DNA of 64,000 bases from Microbacterium sp. cf046 (GCF_900114345.1 NZ_FOZJ01000001.1:1178001-1242000), one strand, 5' to 3'. Counted from the first letter of the stretch, positions 10,878 to 22,173 are shown. The notes: generated by a model from the letters alone, not told the origin. Made by a program: numbers and translations.

Positions 10878-12995
10878 ATGATGCACGTCCCCCATCCGCA
10901 CGACGACGGCCGGCAGGCAACCGCCCTGCGTGACGCTTCACGGCGGCAGACGAGCAGGCTGTCGTCGGCCGTCAGACCCGTGCTCGCCCTCCTGGTCGCG
11001 GCCGCCGTATCGGTCGGCGGAGCCGTCGCCCCGGCATCCGCAACCCTCCGCGAGACGGCGACGTCGTCTGCCGCCGCCGTGGCCGCGCCGCTCACGAACC
11101 TCGCACACCTCGATTTCCTGCTCGACGAGGCGACGCCGCCGGCGGTCGTCGACGGGCACACGACCTACCGGCTCGCCGACGAGCCGGCGCTCATCCTCCC
11201 GTGGACCTACGCCGACGCGCGGCCCGGAGGCACCTTCCAGCGAGTGGGCGGCGGCCCCCTCGATCCGGCCACCAATACGTGGGGACAGGGTGCGTACAAC
11301 GCGGACGACGTCGCGCGTGCCGCCGTCGTCTACCTGCGGCACTGGACGCTGACCGGCGCCGAGACGAGTCGCGACAGCGCATACGAACTGCTGCGGTCCC
11401 TGGCGTATCTGCAGACGACCGACGGACCGAACGCGGGCAACGTGGTGCTGTGGATGCAGCCCGACGGCACGCTGAATCCGTCCGCCGAACCCGTCGAGCT
11501 GCCCGACCCGTCCGACTCCGGGCCGAGCTACTGGCTCGCGCGCACGATCTGGGCGCTCGGCGAGGGCTACGCGGCGTTCCAGGACGCCGATCCTGAATTC
11601 GCGGCGTTCCTCGAGGACCGGCTCGCACTCTCCGTCGGCGCATTGGACCGGCAGGTGCTGGTGAACTACGGCGAGTGGGCGGAATCGGACGGCATGCGCG
11701 TTCCGGCGTGGCTGATCGTCGACGGGGCGGATGCCTCAGCCGAAGCCGTGCTGGGTCTGGCCGCCCGCGTCGAGGCGCAGCCGGCCGACACGACCTCCCG
11801 CGACGCGATGCGCAAGCTCGCAGAGGGGATCGCGGCGATGTCGGCCGGATCCGTGCAGTCGTGGCCGTACGGCGCGGTGCTGCCGTGGGCGCAGTCCCGC
11901 AGCATGTGGCACGCCTGGGGCTCGCAGATGCCCGCAGCGCTGGCCGAGGCATCTGTCGTGCTCGGCGATCCCGCGCTCGCCGAGCCGGCGATCATGGACG
12001 CGGCAGTCTTCACGCCGACGCTGCTGACCGCAGGCGGTCCGGACAACGGCTGGTTCCCGAGCCCGACCGACCGCGTGCAGATCGCGTACGGAGCCGACTC
12101 GCGCGTGCAGTCCCTGCTCGCCGTCGCCGATGCCACCGGCTCCGCCGGGTTCGAGGCGCTGGCGGGCATGCAGGCCGCATGGTTCTTCGGTGCGAACCGC
12201 GCCGGCGAGCCGATCTACGACCCCGCGACCGGCATCACCTTCGACGGCCTTCAGCCCGACGGCACGATCAACCGCAACAGCGGCGCCGAGAGCACGATCC
12301 ACGGGCTGCTCACGATGATCGCGCTCGACGCGCGACCCGAGCTGGCCGCCCGAGCCTCGTCGATCACCACGATCGCAGAACGGGTCGGTCTCGAGCTCGT
12401 CGAAACCGAGGCGGCGACAGAAACCGACGGCACCGTCAGCACGCCGGAGTCGTGGACGGGCGAGTCCAGCTGGTCGGGAAGCGCCCTGACGCTCACCGCG
12501 GGACAGCACGCGATCTTCGACATCGGCGCCGCGGAGACGCGGCGCTGGGTCGAGCCCGTCGTGTGGTCCGACAGCGCGGAGGGAAGCAGCTCGAAGTGGA
12601 CGTCGGATCGCCGTCCGCTCCGAGTCCTCGAGGAGTCCGCGCCCCCGCAGGGGATCTCGCCGACGTACGGCGTGCTCCTGCCGCACTCGCTCGCCCAGTC
12701 GGTGCAGACCGGCCGTGAGCATGTCCGGGTGGACGTCACGCACGGCGCGGTGCAGCTTGACACCCTGCTGGTGCGTCCGATGGCCTCCCGCCTGGTGCTC
12801 ACCGGCGACGGGGGCACGACGGAACTCGTGCACTCGAGCGCTCTCACGCCGCAGCCGATCCGGGTCGGCCGTGACGGGCAGCGCGCGACGGTCGTCGTGT
12901 ACGACGCATCTGGCGCCGAGGTGCGCAGCTACGACCTGCGAGGCGCGCGGAACGTGCCAGTGCCGAGCGGTGGTTTCGCGATCGTGACCGGCTGA
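10878..12995 (+). CDS. Secreted protein of unknown function, probable alpha/alpha-toroid fold
   Basis: I do not recognise the family. The 705-residue product has a long signal peptide: a basic n-region up to about residue 34, hydrophobic VLALLVAAAVSVGGAV, and cleavage near PASA around residue 54. The mature N-terminal two thirds is helix-rich with repeated aromatic and acidic stretches: ILPWTYADARPGGTFQ, NTWGQGAYNADDVARAAV, LARTIWALGEGYAAFQ, SWPYGAVLPWAQSRSMWHAWG. This resembles six-hairpin (alpha/alpha)6 carbohydrate-active enzymes. The last 200 residues (from TWTGESSWSG-like sequence) look beta-rich. The start is ATG 10878 or 10881 after GAGGAG. It stands alone, followed by tandem repeats and a strong terminator. 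A role in extracellular polysaccharide breakdown is inference. Confidence 0.7.
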   Translation: MMHVPHPHDDGRQATALRDASRRQTSRLSSAVRPVLALLVAAAVSVGGAVAPASATLRETATSSAAAVAAPLTNLAHLDFLLDEATPPAVVDGHTTYRLADEPALILPWTYADARPGGTFQRVGGGPLDPATNTWGQGAYNADDVARAAVVYLRHWTLTGAETSRDSAYELLRSLAYLQTTDGPNAGNVVLWMQPDGTLNPSAEPVELPDPSDSGPSYWLARTIWALGEGYAAFQDADPEFAAFLEDRLALSVGALDRQVLVNYGEWAESDGMRVPAWLIVDGADASAEAVLGLAARVEAQPADTTSRDAMRKLAEGIAAMSAGSVQSWPYGAVLPWAQSRSMWHAWGSQMPAALAEASVVLGDPALAEPAIMDAAVFTPTLLTAGGPDNGWFPSPTDRVQIAYGADSRVQSLLAVADATGSAGFEALAGMQAAWFFGANRAGEPIYDPATGITFDGLQPDGTINRNSGAESTIHGLLTMIALDARPELAARASSITTIAERVGLELVETEAATETDGTVSTPESWTGESSWSGSALTLTAGQHAIFDIGAAETRRWVEPVVWSDSAEGSSSKWTSDRRPLRVLEESAPPQGISPTYGVLLPHSLAQSVQTGREHVRVDVTHGAVQLDTLLVRPMASRLVLTGDGGTTELVHSSALTPQPIRVGRDGQRATVVVYDASGAEVRSYDLRGARNVPVPSGGFAIVTG

Positions 12996-13061
12996 GCGGA
13001 TCGCGATCGGTTGAGCTGATCCAGATCGGCTGAGCGGATCGCGATCGGTCGAGCTGACGCG
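12986..13061 (+). repeat. Four tandem 19-bp repeats
   Basis: Four head-to-tail 19-bp units run from 12986, 13005, 13024 and 13043. The consensus is roughly GATCGGYTGAGCKGATCSM. Units 1 and 3, and units 2 and 4, are most alike, giving a 38-bp super-period; 30 bp at 12990 and 13028 differ at one position. The first unit covers the stop codon (12993-12995) of the secreted protein gene. There is no spacer, so this is not a CRISPR array. Confidence 0.85.
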
Positions 13062-13088
13062 GGCGGCCCTCGGAGGAGGGTCGCCCGC
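13059..13088 (+). terminator. Strong hairpin terminator after the secreted protein gene
   Basis: A 13-bp stem with one mismatch (13059-13071 paired with 13076-13088, GCGGGCGGCCCTC and GAGGGTCGCCCGC) closes a four-base loop, GGAG. It is GC-rich with no long T tract, as is common in actinobacteria. It lies 63 bp after the stop at 12995 and before the repair operon. Confidence 0.75.
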
Positions 13089-13152
13089 TCTCGTCATCGC
13101 GGTGTCCGATTTCCGCCAGTCGGATGCCGCGAGACGTGGCAGGCTGGAACAC

Positions 13153-14775
13153 GTGAGCATCCCGACCATGACCTTCGACGAGCGGTACAGCGTGATCCGA
13201 TCGCGCGATCCCCGCTTCGACGGCCAGTTCGTCACCGCGGTCAGCTCCACCGGGATCTACTGCCGGCCGAGCTGCCCAGCACGCACCCCGAAGCCGTCGA
13301 ACGTGTCGTTCTACGCCACGAGCGCCGCCGCCCACGAGGCCGGCTATCGCGCCTGCAAGCGCTGCCTGCCCGAAGCCGCGCCGGGTTCACCCGAGTGGGA
13401 TCTGCGGGGCGACACGACCGCCCGCGCCATGCGACTGATCGCCGACGGCGTCGTCGAGCGCGAGGGGGTGCCTGGCCTGGCCCGGCGCCTCGGCTACTCG
13501 CCCCGCCACCTGACCAGACTCCTCACCGCCGAACTCGGCGCGGGCCCGCTCGCGCTCAGCCGCGCGCACCGTGCGCACACCGCGCGCATGCTGCTGGTGG
13601 GCACGGACCTTCCGGCCGCCGACGTCGCGTTCTCGGCGGGCTTCTCCAGCATCCGCCAGTTCAACGACACGGTCCGCGAGGTGTTCGGCATGCCGCCGCT
13701 CGACATCCGCGCGCGTCGCCGACGGACGCCGGGTGCCGAAACCCCCGGAGCGATCGACCTGGTCCTCCCCTACCGCGGCCCGCTCGACGCGGACGGCCTG
13801 TTCGCGTGGATGGGCGCCCGCGCCGTCCACGGGGTCGAGGCGGCGACCGCGAGCAGCTTCGCCCGCACTCTCCGCCTCGCCGGCGGGGCGGCGTGGTTCG
13901 AGCTGCGCCTGGACGAGGTCGGCCGGGTGCGGCTGCGTGCGAGGCTCACGAACCTCGGCGATCTGTCCACGCTCGTCACGCGGGCGCGCCGTCTGTTCGA
14001 CCTGGATGCCGATCCGATCGCCGTCGACAACGCGTTGGCGCGGCATCCCGAACTCGCCCCCCTCGTCGCGCAGGTGCCGGGCATCCGAGTGCCCGGCGCC
14101 GCCGACCCGCACGAGATGCTCGTGCGCGCCATGGTCGGCCAGCAGATCACGGTCGCCGCCGCACGCACCGCGCTCACGGCGCTGACCGAGGCGCTGGGGG
14201 AGCGCGTCGCGCTCGCGCCGGATGACGGCGGAGACCTCGCGCCCCAGGATCGCCTCTTCCCGACCATGACGGCCATCGCCGAGCACGGGCACGAGGTGCT
14301 GCGCGGCCCCGCCGCGCGCACGCGAGCGATCATCGGCGCGGCGTCCGCCCTCGCGGACGGGACGCTCTCGCTGGGGCCGGGCGACGAGGCAGCCGATCAG
14401 CGCGCCGCGCTGCTGGCGATGCCTGGCATCGGCCCCTGGACCGCCGACTACGTGCGCATGCGGGTGCTCGGAGACACGGATGTGTTCCTGCCGGGCGATG
14501 TCGCCGTGCGAACGGGAGCGGCGCGGGCCGGTCTCCCCGCCGACGCGCGCCCGCTCGAGGCCTGGGCAGCGCGCACCGCCCCCTGGCGCAGCTATCTGAC
14601 CGCGCACCTGTGGCGCGCCTCCGCGCCGGCGGCCACGACCGACCCTGCCGGCCACGGGTCGGCATCCGCCCGCCCGGTCGTCGGAGCAGCGGCGCCCGGC
14701 GCGCCGCATCCGTCACACCAGAAGACATCCGCACCAACGGTCCGACGACCGAGCACCGAGGAGGCCCCGCGATGA
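13153..14775 (+). CDS. alkA: Ada zinc domain / AraC HTH / AlkA DNA-3-methyladenine glycosylase chimera
   Basis: A fused alkylation sensor-regulator and base-excision glycosylase, 540 residues. Residues 1-75 are the Ada zinc domain that accepts methyl groups from phosphotriesters, with Cys37 and Cys41 in IYCRPSC and Cys68 and Cys71 in CKRC. Residues 85-190 are an AraC-type double HTH ([36 protein letters not shown]). The rest is an AlkA N-terminal domain and HhH-GPD glycosylase with [15 protein letters not shown] and the catalytic Asp in [12 protein letters not shown] 13153 lies 9 nt after a CAGGCT box and may be leaderless; ATG 13168 is the alternative. The stop overlaps the ogt start (ATGA), so the two are translationally coupled. 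Confidence 0.93.
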   Translation: MSIPTMTFDERYSVIRSRDPRFDGQFVTAVSSTGIYCRPSCPARTPKPSNVSFYATSAAAHEAGYRACKRCLPEAAPGSPEWDLRGDTTARAMRLIADGVVEREGVPGLARRLGYSPRHLTRLLTAELGAGPLALSRAHRAHTARMLLVGTDLPAADVAFSAGFSSIRQFNDTVREVFGMPPLDIRARRRRTPGAETPGAIDLVLPYRGPLDADGLFAWMGARAVHGVEAATASSFARTLRLAGGAAWFELRLDEVGRVRLRARLTNLGDLSTLVTRARRLFDLDADPIAVDNALARHPELAPLVAQVPGIRVPGAADPHEMLVRAMVGQQITVAAARTALTALTEALGERVALAPDDGGDLAPQDRLFPTMTAIAEHGHEVLRGPAARTRAIIGAASALADGTLSLGPGDEAADQRAALLAMPGIGPWTADYVRMRVLGDTDVFLPGDVAVRTGAARAGLPADARPLEAWAARTAPWRSYLTAHLWRASAPAATTDPAGHGSASARPVVGAAAPGAPHPSHQKTSAPTVRRPSTEEAPR

Positions 14776-15266
14776 CCGCGAGCATTCAGACCATCGACAC
14801 CCCCGACGGAGCGTTCACGCTCGTCGCCGACGACCGGGGCCGCGTGCTCGCATCCGGCTGGACGGCCGACGCCGAGGCTGCGATCGCGCGCATCCACCCC
14901 AGGCTGCGGCCGGACAGCGTGCGCGAGATCGAGACGGATGCCGCGGCCGCGGTGTTCGCATACTACGGCGGAGACGTCTCGGCGATCGACGATGTCTCGG
15001 TCTCCCAGCAGGGCACCGAGATGCAGCTCGCTGGCTGGGCGGCCCTGCGCAGAATCGAGCCCGGTCAGCCCCTCTCGTACGCGGAGTTCGCGGCGGCGCT
15101 CGGTCAGCCGAGCGCGGTGAGGGCCGCGGCATCCATCTGCGCGCGCAACGCGCCCGCCCTGTTCGTCCCCTGTCACCGCGTGCTGCGCTCGGACGGTTCG
15201 CTCGGTGGGTTCGCCTGGGGGCTCGATGTGAAGCGCAGCCTGCTGTCGCGCGAGGTCGCTGCCTGA
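14772..15266 (+). CDS. ogt: Methylated-DNA-protein-cysteine methyltransferase
   Basis: Repairs O6-methylguanine by irreversible transfer of the methyl group to an active-site cysteine. The product is 164 residues. The active site is [21 protein letters not shown] (written here in part: PCHRV), with the Cys in PCHR. The upstream helix [20 protein letters not shown] is the DNA-binding element with its arginine finger. The ATG at 14772 overlaps the stop of the Ada/AlkA gene and is preceded by GAGGAGG. Together the two genes carry glycosylase, phosphotriester sensor and O6-alkylguanine repair, so alkylation-induced expression is likely. The very strong hairpin at 15286-15358 follows. Confidence 0.96.
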   Translation: MTASIQTIDTPDGAFTLVADDRGRVLASGWTADAEAAIARIHPRLRPDSVREIETDAAAAVFAYYGGDVSAIDDVSVSQQGTEMQLAGWAALRRIEPGQPLSYAEFAAALGQPSAVRAAASICARNAPALFVPCHRVLRSDGSLGGFAWGLDVKRSLLSREVAA

Positions 15267-15285
15267 GCTTCTCCCTCATCGTCCG

Positions 15286-15358
15286 AACCACCCCTTCTCG
15301 CCGAGTCCACCCGGTCTGGTCGCACCGATCCGGGTGGACTCGGCGAGAAGGGGTGGTT
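15286..15358. repeat. Perfect 29-bp inverted repeat
   Basis: Bases 15286-15314 and 15330-15358 are exact reverse complements over 29 bp, with a 15-base loop. The arms include the stretch CTTCTCGCCGAGTCCACCCG. It starts 20 bp after the ogt stop, so it can serve as terminator of the repair operon, but it is far longer than a normal terminator. It may be a member of a dispersed palindromic family. Confidence 0.9.
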
Positions 15359-15401
15359 TCGCCGCAGCCGGATGACCCGGCAACCCGGCCCGCGGGAGCG
15401 G

Positions 15402-15431
15402 TTGCATCGGCGGAACCGTGGGGGCTAGGCT
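15402..15431 (+). promoter_or_regulatory. Promoter for the exporter leader transcript
   Basis: TTGCAT at 15402-15407, an 18-bp spacer and TAGGCT at 15426-15431. The -10 is of the actinobacterial housekeeping type. Transcription should begin near 15438, giving a short 5' end before the leader ORF start at 15480. Confidence 0.55.
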
Positions 15432-15479
15432 GGAGGGCTCTGGTCCGCGCGATGCGGACACCCATCGAAGGAGGATGCC

Positions 15480-15560
15480 ATGAACACGATCGCCGTTGCC
15501 GTCACGCCGGTCGCCGTCATCCTCCGCGACCCGATCGGAACCCCGCGACTCTTCGGCTGA
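15480..15560 (+). CDS. 26-residue leader peptide upstream of heterodimeric ABC exporter
   Basis: A small ORF that begins at ATG 15480 behind the strongest ribosome-binding site of the region (AAGGAGG, 15468-15474). It encodes a hydrophobic peptide with [15 protein letters not shown] at the N-terminus and [10 protein letters not shown] at the C-terminus, ending in TGA. The TGA forms the three-base loop of a perfect 6-bp hairpin. It lies 128 bp before the first exporter gene. By analogy with the BmrB leader of Bacillus bmrCD, ribosome stalling on this ORF by an antibiotic could change RNA folding and switch on the exporter. The ORF, its RBS and the hairpins are seen directly; the attenuation role is inference. 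Confidence 0.65.
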   Translation: MNTIAVAVTPVAVILRDPIGTPRLFG

Positions 15561-15640
15561 GCCGAACCTTCCGGGCATAGGCCCGGCGATCCGCGCGTTC
15601 CCTTCGACAGGCGTCACCGCCAGTCGCCGTGCCCGGCGAC
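15552..15640 (+). promoter_or_regulatory. Three-hairpin leader RNA, candidate attenuator
   Basis: Three perfect 6-bp hairpins in a row: TTCGGC-TGA-GCCGAA (15552-15566, holding the leader stop codon), CCGGGC-ATAG-GCCCGG (15571-15586) and GTCGCC-N6-GGCGAC (15623-15640). CCGGGCA at 15571-15577 can instead pair with TGCCCGG at 15630-15636, which would break hairpins 2 and 3. This gives mutually exclusive folds between the leader ORF and the exporter start at 15689. Confidence 0.55.
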
Positions 15641-15688
15641 CACCCACGACAATCTCTCCACCCTGCGCGACCCATTCCCACAAGGATC

Positions 15689-17512
15689 ATGACCTCCACC
15701 GCTGCACCACACGACGGCCGCCTCTCCACGCCGAGGGCGCTCGCCCGACTCATCCCGTTCGCCAAACCGGTGATCCCGCGACTGACCCTCGGTGCCGTGA
15801 GCGCGCTCGTCGCGAGCCTGCTCGCGCTGTCGATCCCGCTCGTGCTCGAGGTGATCGTGCGCGGGCCGATCAGCTCCGGCGACCCCGCGCAGCTGGTGTG
15901 GGGCTCGGCGCTCATCCTCGTCCTGGGACTGCTCGAAGCCCTCATGGTGTGGCTGCGACGCTGGTTCGTCCTCGGGCCGGCGACCAAGGTCGAGTACGAC
16001 ATCCGCAAGGGCTTCTACGCGCGGCTGCAGCGCCTTCCGGTGTCGTTCCACGATCGGTGGCAGTCCGGACAGCTGCTCAGCCGCATGATGCAGGACATCA
16101 GCATGCTGCGCCGCTGGATGGCCTTCGGCCTGGTGCTGCTCGTGGTCAACGTGCTGACGATCGCGGTCGGCACGGTGCTGCTGTTCCGCTGGCACTGGCT
16201 GCTCGGCACGATCTTCCTGGTGTGCTCGCTGCCGCTCTGGTACACCGGCTACCGCTTCGAGAAGACCTACGGCACCCTCGCGCGCCAGAGCCAGGACCAG
16301 GCGGGCGATCTCGCCACCTCGGTCGAGGAGAGCGTGCACGGCATCCGCGTCCTGAAGGCGTTCGGCCGCGGCAAGCACGCGCTGCACAAGTTCACCGAGC
16401 AGGCGGAGTCGCTGCGCCAGACGGAGCTGCGCAAGGCGCGCGCGATCGGCGTCATCTGGTTCTGGCTCGTGCTGCTGCCCGACATGGCGTTCGCGCTGTG
16501 CCTCGGCGCCGGCATCTACCTCGTCCAGCTCGGCCAGCTGCAGGTCGCCGAGCTCATCGCGTTCTTCGCGATGGCGACCGTGCTGCGCTGGCCGATGGAG
16601 TCGATCGGATTCCTGTTCTCGTTCACGCTCGACGCGCGCACGGCGACCGACCGGATCTTCGAAGTGTTCGACGAGGAGAACACGATCATCGACCCGGCGC
16701 AGCCGGCCACGATCGATCGCCCGCGCGGCGAGCTCGTGTTCGAGGGAGTGCACTTCCGCTATCAGGATGCCGCGACCCAGGAGCGCGACCTCCTCGACGG
16801 TATCGACCTCGTGCTCCGGCCGGGGGAGACCATGGCCCTGGTCGGGCTCACCGGCTCGGGGAAGACCACGCTCACGACCCTGCCCTCGCGTCTGTACGAC
16901 GTGACCGGCGGGCGCGTGACGCTCGACGGCGTGGATGTCCGCGACCTGACGCTGCGCGAGCTGCGCACCCATGTCGGCATGGCGTTCGAGGACGCCACGC
17001 TGTTCTCGCAGACCGTGCGCGACAACGTGCTCCTCGGCCGCGAAGACCTCGAGCCGGGCAGCCCGGAAGCGGAGGCCGTCATGCGCGAGGCCCTGCAGGT
17101 CGCTCAGGCTCAGTTCGTGGACGACCTGCCCAACGGAGTCGACACGGTCATCGGCGAGGAGGGCCTCTCGCTCTCCGGCGGTCAGCGTCAGCGCCTCGCG
17201 CTCGCGCGGGCGGTCGCCGCGCGGCCCTCCGTGCTCGTGCTGGACGACCCGCTGTCGGCCCTCGACGTCGACACCGAGGCCCTCGTCGAGGATGCGCTGC
17301 GCGAGGTCCTGCACGCGACCACGGCACTCGTGGTCGCGCACCGGCCATCGACCGTCACGCTCGCCGACCGCGTCGCCCTGCTCGAGTCCGGCCGCATCAC
17401 TGCGGTCGGCACGCACTCCGAGCTGCTGCGAGACAGCGAGCACTACCGACACGTCATCTCGAGTCTCGAGGACGAGCAAGCCCGCATGCGGGAGAGGGAG
17501 GTGAACCTGTGA
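15689..17512 (+). CDS. ABC exporter half-transporter, subunit with degenerate ATPase site
   Basis: A 607-residue fused membrane-ATPase half transporter (six-helix type-I exporter fold, then NBD). Walker A is [10 protein letters not shown] near residue 387, the signature is the canonical LSGGQRQR near 498, Walker B is [12 protein letters not shown] and the switch His is VVAHRPSTV. The Walker B catalytic Glu is Asp (DD instead of DE), the mark of the degenerate-site subunit in heterodimeric exporters such as TM287/288 and BmrCD. ATG 15689 has AAGGA just upstream. GTG of the next gene overlaps its stop (GTGA), so the two subunits are made together. Substrate is unknown; drug or lipid export is the usual role. 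Confidence 0.93.
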   Translation: MTSTAAPHDGRLSTPRALARLIPFAKPVIPRLTLGAVSALVASLLALSIPLVLEVIVRGPISSGDPAQLVWGSALILVLGLLEALMVWLRRWFVLGPATKVEYDIRKGFYARLQRLPVSFHDRWQSGQLLSRMMQDISMLRRWMAFGLVLLVVNVLTIAVGTVLLFRWHWLLGTIFLVCSLPLWYTGYRFEKTYGTLARQSQDQAGDLATSVEESVHGIRVLKAFGRGKHALHKFTEQAESLRQTELRKARAIGVIWFWLVLLPDMAFALCLGAGIYLVQLGQLQVAELIAFFAMATVLRWPMESIGFLFSFTLDARTATDRIFEVFDEENTIIDPAQPATIDRPRGELVFEGVHFRYQDAATQERDLLDGIDLVLRPGETMALVGLTGSGKTTLTTLPSRLYDVTGGRVTLDGVDVRDLTLRELRTHVGMAFEDATLFSQTVRDNVLLGREDLEPGSPEAEAVMREALQVAQAQFVDDLPNGVDTVIGEEGLSLSGGQRQRLALARAVAARPSVLVLDDPLSALDVDTEALVEDALREVLHATTALVVAHRPSTVTLADRVALLESGRITAVGTHSELLRDSEHYRHVISSLEDEQARMREREVNL

Positions 17513-19326
17513 GCACTGCAACCGTCGAAGGAACCAGCGGCGAAGACCGCTCGGACTACACCCAGGACGAGAGCCGCAGCATCCGCCGGCGCTCCCTCCG
17601 ACTGCTCGGCTCGCTCGTCTCGCCGCTGAAGTGGCAGCTCGTGCTCGCCGCGGTCGTGCTGATCGTCTCCACGGCCCTGCGCGTGCTCGGGCCCGCCCTG
17701 ATCGCGTACGGGATCAACACCGCGCTGCCGGCCGTCGTCGACCAGATGAACTGGATGCCGACCATCGGCGTCGTCGCGGTGTACCTCATCACCGCGCTCG
17801 GCGGTGCAGGGCTCATCGGCTGGTATGTCGTGGTCGCGGCGCGCCTCACCCAGGCGATCATGCTCGATCTGCGCAAGCGGATCTTCCTGCACACGCAGCG
17901 GCTCAGCCTGGAGTTCCACGAGTCCTACACGTCGGGTCGCATCATCTCGCGGCAGACCAGCGACCTCGACACGATCCGCGAACTGCTCGACGGCGGCCTC
18001 AACGAGCTCGTCTCCGGCATCCTCTACGGCGGGTTCACGCTCATCGCGCTGCTGCTGCTGGACTGGGAGTCGGGCGTCATCCTGATCGTGATGGGACTCC
18101 CGCTCTATCTGCTCATGCGCTGGTTCTACACCCGCTCGCAGGTCGTCTACCGCGAGTCACGCGTGATCAGCGCGAAGGTGATCGTCAAGTTCGTCGAGAC
18201 GATGACCGGCGTCCGCGCCGTCAAGGCGTTCCGCAAGGAGGTGCGCAACGACGACGAATTCGGCGGGCTCGCGAGCGACTACCGCGACGTCAACATGCGC
18301 TCCATCCGCCTGTTCGGCACGTTCGAGCCGGGGCTCATGGCGGTGGCCTCGGTCACGGTCGCCCTCGTGCTGCTGTGGGGCGGCATCCGCGTGGTGGACG
18401 GGTCGATCCTGATCGGAACGCTCATCGCCGCCGTGCTGTACGTGCGGAACTTCTTCGCGCCGCTGCAGGAGGTGGCGTTCTTCCTGAACTCATACCAGTC
18501 GGCCACGGCCGCGCTGGAGAAGGTCTCGGGCGTGCTCGAGGAGGAGCCCACGGTTCCGGATCCGGCCAAGCCGGTCGACCTGTGGCAGGCCCGCGGGCAC
18601 ATCCGCTTCGAGGACGTCGAGTTCGGCTACAGCAGCGGGCGCACGATCCTGCCCGATTTCACGCTCGACATCCCGGCCGGCGAGACGATTGCGCTGGTCG
18701 GCACCACGGGCGCGGGCAAGTCGACGCTCGCGAAGCTGGTGTCGCGGTTCTACGACCCGACCCGGGGCCGGATCACGCTCGACGGCGTGGACCTGCGCCT
18801 GCTGCACCCGAAGGACCTCCGGCGCGCGATCGTCATGGTCACGCAGGAGGCGTATCTGTTCAGCGGGACGGTCGCCGACAACATCGCGCTCGGCAAGCCC
18901 GACGCGACGCTGGATGAGATCCGCGCGGCCGCGCGTGCGGTGGGCGCGGATGCCTTCATCGAGCGCCTTCCGGACGGCTACAGCACCGACGTCAACAAGC
19001 GCGGCGGGCGCGTCTCGGCGGGTCAGCGTCAGCTGATCTCGTTCGCGCGCGCCTTCCTGGCCAATCCCGCGGTGCTGATCCTGGACGAGGCGACGGCGTC
19101 GCTCGACATCCCGAGCGAGCGCCAGATCCAGGACGCGCTGCAGACGCTGCTGGCCGACCGGACCGCGATCATCATCGCGCACCGGCTGTCCACTGTCGCG
19201 ATCGCAGACCGCGTGCTGGTGATGGAGCACGGCGAGATCATCGAGGACGACACCCCCGACAACCTCATCGGGGGCGACGGGCGCTTCGCCCGCCTGCACG
19301 CGGCGTGGCGGGAGTCGCTGGTGTGA
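17509..19326 (+). CDS. ABC exporter half-transporter, subunit with canonical Walker B
   Basis: The 605-residue partner of the preceding subunit. It has an N-terminal membrane domain, then Walker [11 protein letters not shown] near residue 399, the signature in altered form VSAGQRQ near 502, Walker [13 protein letters not shown] with the catalytic Glu, and IIAHRLSTV. The altered signature here and the Asp Walker B in the first subunit would meet in the same composite site. The LSGGQ of subunit one and the Glu of this subunit would form the active site. That complementarity is exactly the layout of asymmetric heterodimers. It starts at GTG 17509, overlapping the previous stop by four bases, and ends 20 bp from the convergent GNAT gene. 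Confidence 0.93.
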   Translation: MSTATVEGTSGEDRSDYTQDESRSIRRRSLRLLGSLVSPLKWQLVLAAVVLIVSTALRVLGPALIAYGINTALPAVVDQMNWMPTIGVVAVYLITALGGAGLIGWYVVVAARLTQAIMLDLRKRIFLHTQRLSLEFHESYTSGRIISRQTSDLDTIRELLDGGLNELVSGILYGGFTLIALLLLDWESGVILIVMGLPLYLLMRWFYTRSQVVYRESRVISAKVIVKFVETMTGVRAVKAFRKEVRNDDEFGGLASDYRDVNMRSIRLFGTFEPGLMAVASVTVALVLLWGGIRVVDGSILIGTLIAAVLYVRNFFAPLQEVAFFLNSYQSATAALEKVSGVLEEEPTVPDPAKPVDLWQARGHIRFEDVEFGYSSGRTILPDFTLDIPAGETIALVGTTGAGKSTLAKLVSRFYDPTRGRITLDGVDLRLLHPKDLRRAIVMVTQEAYLFSGTVADNIALGKPDATLDEIRAAARAVGADAFIERLPDGYSTDVNKRGGRVSAGQRQLISFARAFLANPAVLILDEATASLDIPSERQIQDALQTLLADRTAIIIAHRLSTVAIADRVLVMEHGEIIEDDTPDNLIGGDGRFARLHAAWRESLV

Positions 19327-19345
19327 TCCGGGGGGCGGGTCTCGG

Positions 19346-19798
19346 CTAGAGGCGGATCTCGGCGATGACCTCGCCGTACTCCGTCTCGTTCACCGGCGTG
19401 AACCCGACGCGGGTGAAGAAGGCCTCCGGGCCGCCCTCGCCTGCCTCGTAGATGACGTCGACGTGGTCCATGCCGCGCCGCCGCGCCTCTTCGATCAGCT
19501 CCTCGACCGCGAAGCGGCCGACGCCGCGTCCCTGGTCGTCCGCGTCGACGTTGATCCGCCACAGCACGGAGCGGAAATGCTCCTCGGTGGCGTCGGGATC
19601 GAAGTTCGCGCTGACGAATCCCACGACCTCGTCGCCGTCCACCACCACGCGCTGCCAGGTGGTCTGCGGATTGACGACAGTGGCCGCGACCCCGTAGCTC
19701 ACGGGAGCCAGGAACTGCTCCTGACCGGGCTTGAGGCCCAGTGTGTTGACCGCGACGATCGTCGTCGCCGACAGTTCCACCAGTCTCAGCTCAGCCAT
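19346..19798 (-). CDS. GNAT family N-acetyltransferase
   Basis: A 150-residue acetyl-CoA-dependent acyltransferase. The acetyl-CoA loop reads [20 protein letters not shown] (Q/R-x-x-G-x-G/A), and the C-terminal [13 protein letters not shown] is typical of GNAT motif B. The substrate cannot be deduced. The start at ATG 19798 lies 6 nt after a TAGCCT box on the minus strand, so the transcript may be leaderless; ATG 19804 would place the start inside the expected untranscribed spacer. It is divergent from icd and convergent with the exporter. Confidence 0.88.
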   Translation of the reverse strand: MAELRLVELSATTIVAVNTLGLKPGQEQFLAPVSYGVAATVVNPQTTWQRVVVDGDEVVGFVSANFDPDATEEHFRSVLWRINVDADDQGRGVGRFAVEELIEEARRRGMDHVDVIYEAGEGGPEAFFTRVGFTPVNETEYGEVIAEIRL

Positions 19799-19871
19799 AC
19801 GCACAGGCTAGTCCGCAATCGCCGCATCCGTCACAGTCCGTGTCCTCGCTTAACGAGGAGTTCACTTCCCG

Positions 19872-19895
19872 AAGTATCTCGATGTCGAGATACTT
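19872..19895. promoter_or_regulatory. Perfect 11-bp palindrome over the icd promoter (TamR-like operator candidate)
   Basis: AAGTATCTCGA and TCGAGATACTT are exact inverted arms separated by TG. The site overlaps the -35 region of the icd promoter (-10 TAGGCT at 19907-19912), so a bound repressor would block transcription. Streptomyces TamR, a MarR-family regulator responsive to citrate and trans-aconitate, is reported to control aconitase and isocitrate dehydrogenase genes through palindromes of this general type. The TamR assignment is inference from memory. Confidence 0.6.
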
Positions 19896-19906
19896 TCCCG
19901 TTGCGA

Positions 19907-19912
19907 TAGGCT
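19907..19912 (+). promoter_or_regulatory. icd -10 box
   Basis: TAGGCT, followed by about 24 nt of untranslated RNA with a GGAG at 19930-19933 before the GTG at 19942. The -35 would be TCGAGA or a neighbouring hexamer inside the palindrome at 19872-19895. Confidence 0.55.
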
Positions 19913-19941
19913 GGAATCACGACCCGAACGGAGACTCCCCG

Positions 19942-22173
<2,232 letters not shown>

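Noticed and set aside
12986..13061. CRISPR array
   Set aside because: The four 19-bp units are directly adjacent without spacers, are part of a coding end, and no cas genes are present.
11736..13250. 504-codon minus-strand open frame over the secreted protein and Ada/AlkA genes
   Set aside because: It crosses two real plus-strand genes, the tandem repeats and the terminator, and shows no motifs.
15496..17508. Long plus-strand open frame running into the second exporter subunit from 15496
   Set aside because: It is the +1 shadow of the first exporter gene: Arg/Pro/His-rich, no motifs. The real start of subunit two is GTG 17509 at the stop-start overlap.
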